The translations under genes and the position numbers were made by a program. DNA of 64,000 nucleotides from Candidatus Dadabacteria bacterium (GTDB taxonomy: Bacteria > Desulfobacterota_D > UBA1144 > Nemesobacterales > Nemesobacteraceae), in NCBI GenBank assembly GCA_951812735.1, contig OX638332.1:442732-506731 (forward strand). The letters are read 5' to 3'. Below the pieces are notes generated by a model. That model was not told where the DNA came from. It saw only the letters and a list, made by a program, of their open reading frames with translations, and did not search any database. Each line of letters starts with the position of its first letter. The first letter of the stretch is position 1. This document shows positions 1 through 9,205 of this stretch, one piece after another.

Positions 1-200
1 CCGACGGCACTTATGTGCGACGCTGGGTTCCCGAGCTAGCGAACTTACAGAACACTTATATTCACCAACCTTGGATTTCACCGAAACATGCACTTGGAAA
101 AGCGGGGATTTCTTTGGGAAAAAGCTATCCCTTTCCTGTTGCAGATCATATGAGTGCCCGAAATCGTGCTTTGGAAATGTTCAAACAGATGAGAAACTGA
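1..200 (+). CDS. Deoxyribodipyrimidine photolyase/cryptochrome, 3' end only
   Basis: Only the last ~65 codons are in the window; the gene enters from the left edge with the reading frame beginning at base 3. The peptide DGTYVRRWVPELA, then YIHQPW and a YPFPVADH..AR.RAL tail, matches the C-terminal FAD-binding domain of class I CPD photolyases. There the RRWVPEL stretch lines the flavin and substrate pocket. The enzyme would repair UV-induced pyrimidine dimers using blue light. Stop TGA is at 198-200. Photolyase versus DASH or another cryptochrome cannot be decided without the N-terminal two thirds. Confidence 0.85.
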   Translation, partial: DGTYVRRWVPELANLQNTYIHQPWISPKHALGKAGISLGKSYPFPVADHMSARNRALEMFKQMRN

Positions 201-270
201 ACTTCCATTATGACTTTTACCAATTGTCTTATCCGGTTTCAGCTTCTCTCTATTAAACAAATGTAAAAGC

Positions 271-1044
271 TTAGAAAATCCCGCCTATAGACCTCTCAAG
301 ACCAGCCTGAAGATGCGGTTTGGCTTCCTCAAAATCCAGGTTCGCCTTGTTGGCAACGCTAACCACTCTGGTTCTGTATATCTTCCACTCCAAGTCATCA
401 ACATGCGAAGTCTGCTTGGTCCGAGTCGCAGTCCCTTGTGACGCATCAGTATCTTCGCTCTGATACACAACTTCTCCTTCCCCGGCGCGCTCCCTGATCT
501 GGATATCGGTCACCATCGTGAAAAGATCATCCGTTACGAGAGCGTCAAATAAAAAGCCCGCAACTCCTCCCGCAATAGCACCCGCAACTGTACCCTTGTT
601 GATCTCGTCCACATCCCCGCCCATGGCACCGCCTATAACTCCGCCTATAACCGCTCCCTCGACCACGCCTTCGTAACCGGTTCCGAGCAGACCATTGGCT
701 TCCTCAAGATTGGTTTTTCCGACCTTGAGTATGTTGGCCTGAAGAATGAAAGTCGCCTCGGTCGGGTCTTCTGTGACCCTAAAACCGTTAGAGGCTATTC
801 TTCCTTTGATTCCGTATTCAATTCCGGGCAGTTCCTTGTCGGTCGTATTCTTTACGTCAACGTAAACTACTCTTTGTTCGGGCGACACCGGTTCAAGAAA
901 AACCGTCTCCGACATTTTAGTCTCAACTGTAAGCTTCCTTTTCTCGATAAGGGTCCTGGTCGCCGCGCAGGCGTTTACAAGAAAAACAAGACAGACAGCT
1001 ACAGCAAAAAACAAATTCCTTCTACAGACAATATCTTTCCTCAT
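271..1044 (-). CDS. traT: TraT-like complement resistance/surface exclusion lipoprotein
   Basis: 257 residues, close to the usual ~245 of TraT. A signal peptide ends in LVNAC, an acceptable lipobox, so it is probably an outer-membrane lipoprotein. The family pattern is clear: KRKLTVETKMSETVFLEP near the start, a glycine-rich hydrophobic middle (about residues 125-165, VVEGAVIGGVIGGAMGG and AGAIAGGVAGFLFDALV), then MVTDIQIRER and TRVVSVANKANLDFEEAKP at the end. F-plasmid TraT blocks conjugative entry and contributes to serum resistance. No other transfer gene is visible here, so this is a chromosomal homologue of unknown role. An AAGGAG ribosome-binding site sits about 10 bases before the ATG. 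Confidence 0.88.
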   Translation of the reverse strand: MRKDIVCRRNLFFAVAVCLVFLVNACAATRTLIEKRKLTVETKMSETVFLEPVSPEQRVVYVDVKNTTDKELPGIEYGIKGRIASNGFRVTEDPTEATFILQANILKVGKTNLEEANGLLGTGYEGVVEGAVIGGVIGGAMGGDVDEINKGTVAGAIAGGVAGFLFDALVTDDLFTMVTDIQIRERAGEGEVVYQSEDTDASQGTATRTKQTSHVDDLEWKIYRTRVVSVANKANLDFEEAKPHLQAGLERSIGGIF

Positions 1045-1298
1045 TGGTTTGAAACTCCTTTGATTTTAGTGTAGGAGGAAAAATTTCCGCCTTCCGAATT
1101 AGAATGGTATGTAAAAAAAAGGAAAAAACAAATAGAAAAAAGGCGTGGAAAATCTCTGCTGCTCGCATTTTTTCAGTTAAAAATACAAAGCAAAGAACAA
1201 GGCCCTGTCCATACCTTCAAATGGCGCGAAAACCTTGCCAATGCAAATCAATCTAGTATGATTAGCCAATCCTTTTTTGCCGGGAGAATCCTGAATAA

Positions 1299-3095
1299 AT
1301 GCTAGAACTTATGGGAGAGTGGAAAAGATCGAATTTTTGCGGAGAGCTTGGGAAAAAGCATGTTGACCGCTCTGTTACGCTTATGGGCTGGGTGCAGTCC
1401 CGAAGAGATCACGGCGGTGTGATTTTCGTTGACCTCAGAGACAAGGAGGGCCTTTGCCAGATTGTCTTTAACCCGGAGCATGATCCGAAGATCCACCAGA
1501 CCGCCGAACAGCTCCGCGATGAATGGGTAATAGCTGTGGAAGGAAAAGTAACTCCGAGAACAGAAGAGACCGTAAACCCTAACCTTAAAACCGGCGAAAT
1601 CGAGGTAGTGGCAGAGCAGGTAAGGATTCTTAACACTTCAAAGGTAATACCGTTTCTAATAGAGAATGAAGTAAACGCCGATGAACTGCTAAGGCTTAAG
1701 TACCGCTATCTTGACCTCAGAAGACCGCCAATGCGGGATAACATGATCTTCCGCCACAAAGTCGCTGCCACGGTGCGAAGCTACCTTAACGAAAACGGGT
1801 TCCTTGAGATCGAAACCCCCTATTTCACGAAGTCGACGCCGGAAGGCGCAAGGGACTTTCTAGTTCCGAGCCGGCTTAACGAAGGGCAGTTCTACGCACT
1901 TCCCCAATCCCCCCAGACGCTGAAACAGACTCTCATGATCTCGGGTTTTGACAGATACTACCAGATAGTGAAATGCTTCAGAGATGAGGACCTGAGAGCG
2001 GACCGCCAGCCCGAATTCACCCAGATAGACATGGAAATGTCCTTTGTCTCAGAAGACGACGTAATCTCCACGGTTGAAGGCATGATAAAGACAGTCCTTC
2101 GGGAGACAAAAGGTATTGAAGTCAATACTCCTTTTTTGAGAATGCCTTACGAAGAAGCCATGGGGAGGTTTGGAACCGACTGCCCTGACACTAGGTTCGG
2201 ACTTGAGCTAAAAGACATCTCCTCCATATTTGAAGACTCTCAATTCAAGGTATTCCGAGGAGCTCTTGAGAAAGGCGGAGCGATAAAGGCGCTTAACCTC
2301 AAGGGCGGAGCCGAAAAGCTTACCAGGAAGGAAATAGACGATCTTACCGAATACGCGGTTTCGCTCGGAGCAAAGGGGCTTGCGTGGATAAGAGTCGGCG
2401 AGGACGGATGGAATTCTCCCATAGTCAAGTTCTTAAGCGAAGGGGAATGCGGACTTTTAGCCGAAACCCTTTCGATGGAGAAAGGAGACATAGTGTTTTT
2501 CGGTGCGGACTCGGTTGATATGGTAAACCAGGTGATGTCAAATGTAAGGCTTAGACTCGGTGAAATTCTCTCCCTTGTTAACAAAGAAAAACTTGAGTTT
2601 CTCTGGGTGGTTGATTTTCCGCTTCTTAAGTACGCCCCCAAGGAAAAAAGATACGTCGCAGTCCACCACCCTTTTACCGCGCCCAAGGATGAAGACGTAG
2701 AAGAAATCGAGAATTCACCTGGCGATGCGGCTTCAAAATCCTACGATATAGTTTTAAACGGAGTGGAGATAGGCGGGGGAAGCATAAGAATTCACAGAAA
2801 AGACATACAGCAAAAAGTGTTTGACATCATAGGAATCGGAGAGGATGAGGCACGGGAAAAATTCGGTTTTCTCCTTGAAGCCCTAGAATTTGGAGCTCCT
2901 CCCCATGGAGGCATAGCGCTCGGCCTTGACAGGATTTTAATGCTTCTCTCCGGTGAAGAATCGATAAGAGACGTAATTGCTTTTCCAAAAACGCAGAAGG
3001 GCCTCTGTCCCCTGACAGAAGCACCTTCTGAGGTTTCTCCCGAACAACTTCTTGAAGCGGGAATAAGTTCTATCGCCAGAAAGTCAGAAGACTGA
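1299..3095 (+). CDS. aspS: Aspartyl-tRNA synthetase
   Basis: 598 residues, the normal size of bacterial AspRS. It charges tRNA-Asp with aspartate in the cytoplasm. Residues ~15-110 form the OB-fold anticodon-binding domain. Class II motif 2 is visible as CFRDEDLRADRQPEFTQID around residues 226-244. The bacterial GAD insertion follows (about 290-420), and motif 3 (GLDRILMLLSG) lies near residue 540. ATG 1299 is used as start; the in-frame ATG at 1311 is an alternative, and neither has a well-placed Shine-Dalgarno. It appears to be transcribed alone, divergently from the TraT-like gene. Confidence 0.97.
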   Translation: MLELMGEWKRSNFCGELGKKHVDRSVTLMGWVQSRRDHGGVIFVDLRDKEGLCQIVFNPEHDPKIHQTAEQLRDEWVIAVEGKVTPRTEETVNPNLKTGEIEVVAEQVRILNTSKVIPFLIENEVNADELLRLKYRYLDLRRPPMRDNMIFRHKVAATVRSYLNENGFLEIETPYFTKSTPEGARDFLVPSRLNEGQFYALPQSPQTLKQTLMISGFDRYYQIVKCFRDEDLRADRQPEFTQIDMEMSFVSEDDVISTVEGMIKTVLRETKGIEVNTPFLRMPYEEAMGRFGTDCPDTRFGLELKDISSIFEDSQFKVFRGALEKGGAIKALNLKGGAEKLTRKEIDDLTEYAVSLGAKGLAWIRVGEDGWNSPIVKFLSEGECGLLAETLSMEKGDIVFFGADSVDMVNQVMSNVRLRLGEILSLVNKEKLEFLWVVDFPLLKYAPKEKRYVAVHHPFTAPKDEDVEEIENSPGDAASKSYDIVLNGVEIGGGSIRIHRKDIQQKVFDIIGIGEDEAREKFGFLLEALEFGAPPHGGIALGLDRILMLLSGEESIRDVIAFPKTQKGLCPLTEAPSEVSPEQLLEAGISSIARKSED

Positions 3096-3123
3096 CCTTC
3101 ACACAGCATACCCCTAACATCAG

Positions 3124-3360
3124 TTATCCAAGATCGCCTATGCTGGCGCCGAAGTTAATATGGAAGGCGCTTTTGCCTATGACAAGCGCAGGAACTGACT
3201 TGACGCCACTTCCTTCCGCCTCGGATATCCTGCCTTTGTCTTCTCCGAGATGTACAACTTCAAGATCATACTTTTCTTTATCAAGAGAATTTACAAGACC
3301 CTGCTCGGCATCCACACAGACCGGGCAACCGGCGTGATAAAAAACTGCTTTGGTTTTCAT
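3124..3360 (-). CDS. Small thioredoxin/glutaredoxin-like protein with CPVC motif
   Basis: 78 residues starting MKTKAVFYHAGCPVCVDAEQ. The CxxC motif sits directly after the first beta strand, as in glutaredoxin-fold proteins, and a later SVPALVI resembles the cis-proline loop (VPALV) of thioredoxins. It is probably a cytoplasmic thiol-disulfide oxidoreductase; the partner is unknown. A GGAGG site lies 9 bases upstream of the ATG. It is transcribed divergently from the MarR-type regulator, and their shared 91-base gap contains an inverted repeat, so regulation by that neighbour is likely. Confidence 0.75.
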   Translation of the reverse strand: MKTKAVFYHAGCPVCVDAEQGLVNSLDKEKYDLEVVHLGEDKGRISEAEGSGVKSVPALVIGKSAFHINFGASIGDLG

Positions 3361-3425
3361 GATTTTAAGCCTCCGTATTTAGTTTCGACTCAATACTATC
3401 ACGAAAGGCTGCCACTTGTCAAGCA

Positions 3426-3442
3426 GGTATCGATACGATACC
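3426..3442. promoter_or_regulatory. Candidate operator between redoxin and MarR-type regulator
   Basis: Perfect inverted repeat with 7-base arms, GGTATCG-ATA-CGATACC, ending 9 bases before the preferred start codon of the MarR-type gene (3452) and 65 bases from the redoxin start. MarR proteins are dimers that bind short palindromes in their own divergent control regions, so this is the obvious candidate site. Binding is inferred, not shown. Confidence 0.55.
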
Positions 3443-3451
3443 ATAATTAGC

Positions 3452-4015
3452 ATGGGTCTTGGGAATCTGCTGAACCTGATAGAGAGAATTGGCTACCTGC
3501 TTCGTTCCGAAGAGAAAAAGCTTCTTAAGCCTCTTGAGCTTCTGCCGATTCACTTGGACATTCTTTACTATCTGTCCATATGCAACAAGTACAGTAACAA
3601 TCCAGCCGCTTTGACCAAATACCTCGGCAATACCAAGGGAACCACTTCCCAAAGCGTAAACGTGCTTGAGGAAAAGGGTTACGTACTCAAGAAAAAGGCG
3701 CAGGGCGATAAAAGATTAGTGAATCTGCATCTTACGGAAAAAGCTTTTGCTCTGCTCAAAAGAGTCTCGTCTGAGAGTTCGCGAAAAATTCTTGACGGAA
3801 AAAACATAGAAGTCGCCGAAGATATTCTGAGAAACATCCTCAGGTCCATTCAGGTTTCAAACAAAAACCGCACATTCGGAATATGTATGACCTGCGATTT
3901 TTTCATTGACGAGGGAGACGGATCATTAAGGTGCGGCTTAACACGGGAAAGGCTTCTTGAATACGAAACCGAACAAATCTGCCAGGAACATGAACCCGCT
4001 TCGTACGCAGTTTAG
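3452..4015 (+). CDS. MarR-family transcriptional regulator with C-terminal cysteine cluster
   Basis: 187 residues from ATG 3452; an upstream TTG at 3416 in the same frame would run through the operator and is less likely. Residues ~1-140 carry the winged-helix MarR fold: LPIHLDILYYLS, then a recognition helix TKGTTSQSVNVLEEKGYV and a wing KKKAQGDKRLVNLHLTEKA. An unusual ~45-residue tail contains four cysteines (CMTCDFF...RCGL...QICQEH), a CxxC-x(n)-C-x(n)-C arrangement that could bind Zn or Fe-S or form disulfides. With a CxxC redoxin on the opposite strand, a redox- or metal-responsive switch is a reasonable inference. The ligand is unknown. Confidence 0.82.
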   Translation: MGLGNLLNLIERIGYLLRSEEKKLLKPLELLPIHLDILYYLSICNKYSNNPAALTKYLGNTKGTTSQSVNVLEEKGYVLKKKAQGDKRLVNLHLTEKAFALLKRVSSESSRKILDGKNIEVAEDILRNILRSIQVSNKNRTFGICMTCDFFIDEGDGSLRCGLTRERLLEYETEQICQEHEPASYAV

Positions 4016-4190
4016 AATCGTTATTGCGTCATTTTGACAAGGTCTCAAAAATCCTTGTTTGCTTTATATTTTTTTATGCTATGATTCTATGCGGTTACTG
4101 TTCAGAGCAGGCGGAGTTGTGTTGTGAATAGCGGATGTCAGGGCTTTCAGTCAGTTAAAATCCTCTATCGCATGATTCCGAGGAAGGTGC

Positions 4191-7049
4191 ATGGACATCT
4201 GGAAAAACTTTCACGGGCTCAATTCAGGTTACGTAATGGATCTCTACGAACGTTACGTAAGGGATTCTTCTTCAGTCGACCCCGCGACAAAAACCATCTT
4301 TAAGGATTGGAAGCCTGACACCAAATACTCGTCCCTCAGGGTTGAAATAGAACCTGAAATCGAGAAAAACGGCTTCAAGCAATCATCCGTAAGAGACGTA
4401 AACAAGGCCGTTGCGATCGCGAACATGGCCCAGGCGATAAGACGACACGGCCATCTGGCAAGCAAAATAGATCCACTCGGGGGTCCTGTTCACGGAGACC
4501 TCACCCTGCACGCCGAAACGTTCGGGCTTGATGAGGAAGAGCTAAGAGACTTTCCCTCGACCCTTGTAGGATGGCCTCTTTCGCAGAACTCACTTGACGC
4601 ACTCGACGGAATAAGAAAGCTGAGGAAAATCTATTCGTTCACCACGGGATACAACTACGATCACATCTATGAAGCCGAAGAAAGAAGATGGATGAGGGGC
4701 GCCATAGAGTCGGGCGTTTACCGCCCTCCCCTAAATCCCGTGAACGAAGGGGAGCTTCTTGATACCCTCACTAAAGTGGAGGTATTTGAAAACTTTCTCC
4801 ACAGGATCTTTCCCGGGAAATTCAGGTTCTCAATAGAAGGCGTCGACATGCTGGTGCCGATGCTGAATGAACTCATACATCTCGCCATCAAATCCGACAT
4901 ACACCAGATAATTCTCGGAATGGCCCATCGCGGAAGGCTGAACGTCATGCACCACGTGATGGAGAAAAACTACAAGTACACGCTGCTTAAGTTCAAGGAC
5001 CCTGTTCTGGTAAGGGACTTTGCAGACGATATGGGATGGACGGGGGACGTGAAGTACCACGAGGCCGTAAAACGCGATATCCCGACGGGAGACATGCTCG
5101 ACCGCAACATGAGGATAACAATGGTCCCCAATCCCAGCCACTTGGAATCGGTAAATCCAGTAGTGCAGGGAATGTCGAGGGCATGCGGGATAAGTGACGA
5201 TGTACCGGGCTCCCCGCAATTTGACCCATCGGCGGTAATCCCTGTACAGATTCATGGAGATTCGGCATTCATGGGACAGGGAATAAACGCGGAAACGCTT
5301 AATCTCTCCGCCCTTCCGGGCTACCACACCGGTGGAACGATACACATAATCACCAACAACCAGCTCGGCTACACTACCCTTCCCTCCGATAGCAGAAGCA
5401 CGCTTTACGCAAGCGATCTTGCCAAAGGATTCGAAATACCGATTGTCCACGTAAACGCGGATGACCCGGTTGCCTGTATAGAGTCAATACGCTTGGCCTT
5501 CGGCTACACATCCAAGTTCGAAAAACATTTCCTTATAGATCTCGTCGGCTACAGAAGGTACGGACATAACGAGGCAGACGAACCGGGATTCACCCAGCCC
5601 ATGATATACAAGAAGATAGATGATCATCCCAGGGTGATGAACATCTGGGCGAAAAAACTGATAGAAAAAGGCACTGTCTCCGAAAACCAGGTAGAGCAGC
5701 TCCAGGAAAAACATATGGAGAAGATTTCCGAGGAATTCGAATCGATCTCACCTGACGACTCCCCTGAGGAATCAACGGCACCTTCCCCGGAACGAGGAAT
5801 AGCGAAAAAAACGGTTACCAAGGTGCCGGACGAAACCCTCCGCGAACTAAACGACTCCCTTCTCTCGGTTCCCGAAGAGTTCACCGTAAATTCGAAAATC
5901 GCCAGAATACGGGACAGAAGAAAGAATGTTCTTGACGACCCGAACGAAAAGACAATCGACTGGGCCATGGCGGAAGAACTCGCCTACGCCTCCATAGTCG
6001 CACAAGGCATTCCCATCAGGATGACCGGACAGGACTGCGAGAGAGGGACTTTCAGCCATCGCCACGCGGTACTTCACGACCCCGGAAACGGCGCGGTCCA
6101 TATTCCCCTACAGAAAATCCCCCAAGCGAAAGCGGCGTTTGAGATAAAAAACAGCCCGCTCAGCGAAAACGCCTGCCTGGGTTTTGAATATGGATACTGC
6201 ATCGAGAGAACAAACTGCCTTGTCATATGGGAAGCCCAGTACGGAGATTTCATAAACGGGGCGCAGACCATAGTGGATGAATATCTCGTATCGGCAAGGG
6301 CGAAATGGGGGCAGACCCCGTCTCTGGTTCTCCTGCTTCCCCACGCCTACGAGGGACAGGGGCCCGACCACTCGAGCGGAAGGCTTGAAAGATTTCTCAT
6401 GTCAGCCGCTGAATATAATATAAGGATAGTAAATTGTTCCACGTCGGCGCAGTTTTTCCATGTGCTTCGCCGCCAGGCCCTGCTGCTTGAAAAAGACCCT
6501 CTTCCCCTGGTCGTAATGACGCCCAAGGGACTTCTAAGGAACCCGATGATAAATTCGTCCCTCAAGGATCTGTCCGAGGGGAAATGGCTCCCGGTAATTG
6601 ACGACCCAATGAGCACCCGACAGGCAAAAAAAGTAAGAAGGCTCATATTCTGCAGCGGCAAAGTTTACATTGACCTCATCTCAAGCGACCTCCGGGCGAA
6701 ATCGCCCGACATAGCAATAGCCAGAATCGAGCAGCTTTACCCAAGACCCAAGGAAGAGGTAAACGCCATCCTGGATAGGTATGGTAAACTTGAGGAGGTT
6801 GTCTGGGTGCAGGAAGAACCCCAGAATGCGGGAGCTTGGAAATACATGCTGCCTTTTTTCAGAAGAAAAATCATCAAGAAACGGTTTCCACTCAGTTATA
6901 TAGGAAGAAAACGCTACTCAAGCCCTTCCGAAGGACTTTCCTCCATGCACAAATACAATCAGGGCCTGCTTATAAAACAGGCGTTCAGCATAGATGAAGT
7001 AGTGGAAGGAAATGAGGAAAGCGGCATAACCTGGCACAGAGATATCTGA
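4191..7049 (+). CDS. sucA: 2-oxoglutarate dehydrogenase E1 component
   Basis: 952 residues, typical for the thiamine-diphosphate-dependent E1o subunit, which decarboxylates 2-oxoglutarate and passes the succinyl group to E2 in the TCA cycle. Recognisable blocks: the N-terminal E1o helix ([16 protein letters not shown]), [10 protein letters not shown] near residue 245, the ThDP/Mg segment [19 protein letters not shown] around 464-482, and [19 protein letters not shown] in the C-terminal transketolase-like half. Start ATG 4191 follows a GAGGAAGG-type ribosome-binding site. It is 25 bases upstream of sucB and surely co-transcribed with it. No lpd (E3) or sucCD follows. Confidence 0.97.
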   Translation: MDIWKNFHGLNSGYVMDLYERYVRDSSSVDPATKTIFKDWKPDTKYSSLRVEIEPEIEKNGFKQSSVRDVNKAVAIANMAQAIRRHGHLASKIDPLGGPVHGDLTLHAETFGLDEEELRDFPSTLVGWPLSQNSLDALDGIRKLRKIYSFTTGYNYDHIYEAEERRWMRGAIESGVYRPPLNPVNEGELLDTLTKVEVFENFLHRIFPGKFRFSIEGVDMLVPMLNELIHLAIKSDIHQIILGMAHRGRLNVMHHVMEKNYKYTLLKFKDPVLVRDFADDMGWTGDVKYHEAVKRDIPTGDMLDRNMRITMVPNPSHLESVNPVVQGMSRACGISDDVPGSPQFDPSAVIPVQIHGDSAFMGQGINAETLNLSALPGYHTGGTIHIITNNQLGYTTLPSDSRSTLYASDLAKGFEIPIVHVNADDPVACIESIRLAFGYTSKFEKHFLIDLVGYRRYGHNEADEPGFTQPMIYKKIDDHPRVMNIWAKKLIEKGTVSENQVEQLQEKHMEKISEEFESISPDDSPEESTAPSPERGIAKKTVTKVPDETLRELNDSLLSVPEEFTVNSKIARIRDRRKNVLDDPNEKTIDWAMAEELAYASIVAQGIPIRMTGQDCERGTFSHRHAVLHDPGNGAVHIPLQKIPQAKAAFEIKNSPLSENACLGFEYGYCIERTNCLVIWEAQYGDFINGAQTIVDEYLVSARAKWGQTPSLVLLLPHAYEGQGPDHSSGRLERFLMSAAEYNIRIVNCSTSAQFFHVLRRQALLLEKDPLPLVVMTPKGLLRNPMINSSLKDLSEGKWLPVIDDPMSTRQAKKVRRLIFCSGKVYIDLISSDLRAKSPDIAIARIEQLYPRPKEEVNAILDRYGKLEEVVWVQEEPQNAGAWKYMLPFFRRKIIKKRFPLSYIGRKRYSSPSEGLSSMHKYNQGLLIKQAFSIDEVVEGNEESGITWHRDI

Positions 7050-7074
7050 AACAAACGCGCAAGCGAGGGAGAAA

Positions 7075-8349
7075 ATGGCCAAAAACATCGTCGTTCCCCA
7101 CTTGGGGGATTCCGTAATAGAAGCAACAATAATCAAGTGGACCAAGCAGCAGGGAGACACGGTAAAACTCGGAGAAACCGTGGTTGAGCTTGAAACCGAG
7201 AAGGCTAATTTCGAAGTCGCTGCCGAAGCAACGGGTATTCTGGCATCAATAGCGAAAAAAGCCGATGAGGATGTCGAAGTGGGAGATATCCTGGGAGCCA
7301 TTGAGGTGTCCGCAGGTAAACAGGATACAAAGGACGATACGGAAGAGTCCGCTAAAGGAACTGAAGCTGCACCTGAGCTAGCAGCAACCAAAGAAGTTCC
7401 GCAGGAGAAACAACAGGAAGAACCGCAAACCCGCGCGACTCCCGTTGCGAGAAATATCGCCGAGCAAAACAAAGTTGACCTCTCCCAGGTCGTACCCGAG
7501 GGAAACAGGATCACGAAAGATGACGTGGAAAAGCATCTTGAGTCACAGAAAGCCAAAGAGGAGATTCCGCAAGAGATTCCCTCGGAGGAAAAAATTCCCG
7601 AAACCCCTGTGTCTCCCGAACTTTTCCCGTCCCTATCCCAGCTAACCGCCAACAGAGAGAGAAGGATGAAGATGTCGAGACGTCGCAGGACTATCGCAAG
7701 ACGTCTTGTTGAGGCTCAGCAGACAGCCGCCATACTCTCCACTTTCAACGAGATCGACATGTCAAACGTAATGGAGCTTCGCTCAAGAAAAAAAGACGAT
7801 TTCAGGGAAAGATACGGAGTGAACCTCGGTTTTTCTTCCTTTTTCATAAAAGCCTCTATTGGGGCGCTCAAGCTGTTTCCGGAGATAAACGCCGAGATCC
7901 AGGACGATGAAATAGTTTACAAAGACTACTACGACATCGGAGTGGCCGTAGGGGCTGAGGGAGGACTTGTCGTTCCCGTCATAAGAGAAGCTGACAGAAA
8001 AACCTTCGCGCAGATAGAAAAAGAGGTCAGAGAACTTGCCGAGAAGGCAAACGCGAATACCCTTTCGCTCGATGAGATTTTCGGCGGGACCTTCACCATA
8101 ACAAACGGTGGAGTATACGGTTCGCTGATGAGCACTCCGATACTGAACCCGCCACAGGTCGCGATACTGGGACTCCACAAGATAGAGGAAAGACCCGTAG
8201 CGATCAACGGAGACATAGTGATAAAGCCGATGATGTACACGGCACTCAGTTACGACCACAGGATAGTAGACGGAAAGGAAGCTGTGCAGTTTCTCGTAAG
8301 AATAAAAGAACTTATCGAAGATCCCGAAACTCTCCTTATCGAAGGTTAG
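7075..8349 (+). CDS. sucB: Dihydrolipoamide succinyltransferase, E2 of 2-oxoglutarate dehydrogenase
   Basis: 424 residues with the standard E2 order. One lipoyl domain occupies residues 1-75, with the lipoylated lysine expected at K43 in ETEKANF. An Ala/Glu/Pro-rich linker follows, then a peripheral subunit-binding domain (about 122-158, [15 protein letters not shown]). A second linker leads to the acyltransferase core. The catalytic motif [12 protein letters not shown] near the C terminus places the active His at about 395 and Asp at 399. It transfers succinyl from E1 to CoA. Adjacent sucA defines it as the oxoglutarate rather than pyruvate or branched-chain E2. Confidence 0.95.
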   Translation: MAKNIVVPHLGDSVIEATIIKWTKQQGDTVKLGETVVELETEKANFEVAAEATGILASIAKKADEDVEVGDILGAIEVSAGKQDTKDDTEESAKGTEAAPELAATKEVPQEKQQEEPQTRATPVARNIAEQNKVDLSQVVPEGNRITKDDVEKHLESQKAKEEIPQEIPSEEKIPETPVSPELFPSLSQLTANRERRMKMSRRRRTIARRLVEAQQTAAILSTFNEIDMSNVMELRSRKKDDFRERYGVNLGFSSFFIKASIGALKLFPEINAEIQDDEIVYKDYYDIGVAVGAEGGLVVPVIREADRKTFAQIEKEVRELAEKANANTLSLDEIFGGTFTITNGGVYGSLMSTPILNPPQVAILGLHKIEERPVAINGDIVIKPMMYTALSYDHRIVDGKEAVQFLVRIKELIEDPETLLIEG

Positions 8350-8362
8350 GGAGATACTTTTC

Positions 8363-9173
8363 ATGTTAACGGGCATAGAATTACTGAGCCGTTTCGGTCG
8401 AACTGCGGTGGTGGTTTTTCTTGTGTTCTGCATTTCAAGCCAACCATAAAACGCAATTGAGGGTTTTTATGTGGGGGGGGGGAGCGATCGGAGGAGAATA
8501 TGCCAATGTGGATTTTAAGAAATCGGTAGGTCGTATTCTTCCTGATACCCCGGTCGCATTCACCTCATCAGAGAGTGACGCCCAAGACTGGGTAGGCTCA
8601 TTCAAGGTTGTCTTGGGACACCGCTGGAATCTGTCCGAAAGAACATATCTTTCGGGAGAAGTTGACGCGGCGCTGAGATTTGACAATTCCGTAACGGGTT
8701 TTCTTGAGGGTGTCATAGACACTCAAATTCCTGACAACAACGTGTTCCCGGGAAACTGATATCTTGACAAGAACCACAGCGTGGGTTTTAACGCCAAACT
8801 CGGATATTCACCCGAGGGAATCGGTTTCCTCGGAGAGGGAGGTTCCGTCTACATAATTGCGGGAATACAGTGGCTTGACATGGATGTTAACAGCGAACAC
8901 GAAGGCACGCTTCTCAACGGCGAAAAACTTACTGGTGCATATGGAAAGAGCCTCTCAGCTATACCTTGGCTTGCCGGAGGCGGAATAGAAATCGGAGGCA
9001 AGAAAGGCCGCCTTGATCTAAGGGCGATCTACACTAGGTATGATGCTGATTTCAGGCTGGAAGAGGTTAACACGCCCGATCTTCGTTATGACCTTCGTTA
9101 CGAGTACGAGGTAAGCGAATGGGGAGTCTACCTAGGCTACACTTGGTCCCTCGGATTCGGTCTAGGCATCTGA
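8363..9173 (+). pseudogene. Outer-membrane beta-barrel protein, broken in three places
   Basis: ATG 8363 begins a good signal peptide (about 28 codons, ending VFCISSQP), then hits TAA at 8447-8449. Beyond it the same frame reads NAIEGFYVGGG up to a run of ten G (8473-8482), where the frame must change to continue as AIGGEYANVDF; nine G would keep it open. A TGA at 8757-8759 then interrupts the barrel, which resumes in the same frame (YLDKNHSVGFNAKLGY) and ends with barrel-like strands finishing WSLGFGLGI. The intact protein would be a ~270-residue secreted outer-membrane protein. Two nonsense changes plus one slip indicate decay rather than phase variation or recoding. Confidence 0.8.
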
Positions 9174-9205
9174 GCCAAAAAGAAAAACCATCCGTGCGAA
9201 ACCCT

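Noticed and set aside
4830..5450. 206-codon open frame antisense to sucA
   Set aside because: It lies wholly inside the strongly conserved sucA coding frame, has no recognisable motif and is explained by codon bias of the sense strand.
6918..7652. 244-codon Ser/Ala-rich open frame antisense to the sucA-sucB junction
   Set aside because: It overlaps the conserved lipoyl domain of sucB; its low-complexity Ser/Ala/Phe composition is the mirror of Glu/Lys-rich linker codons.
8473..8482. G10 tract as a phase-variation switch
   Set aside because: The same gene also has two nonsense codons, so toggling the G run could not restore a full protein.
8363..9173. Stop-codon reassignment or programmed readthrough
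   Set aside because: TAA and TGA end ordinary full-length genes throughout the window, and a frameshift is needed as well.
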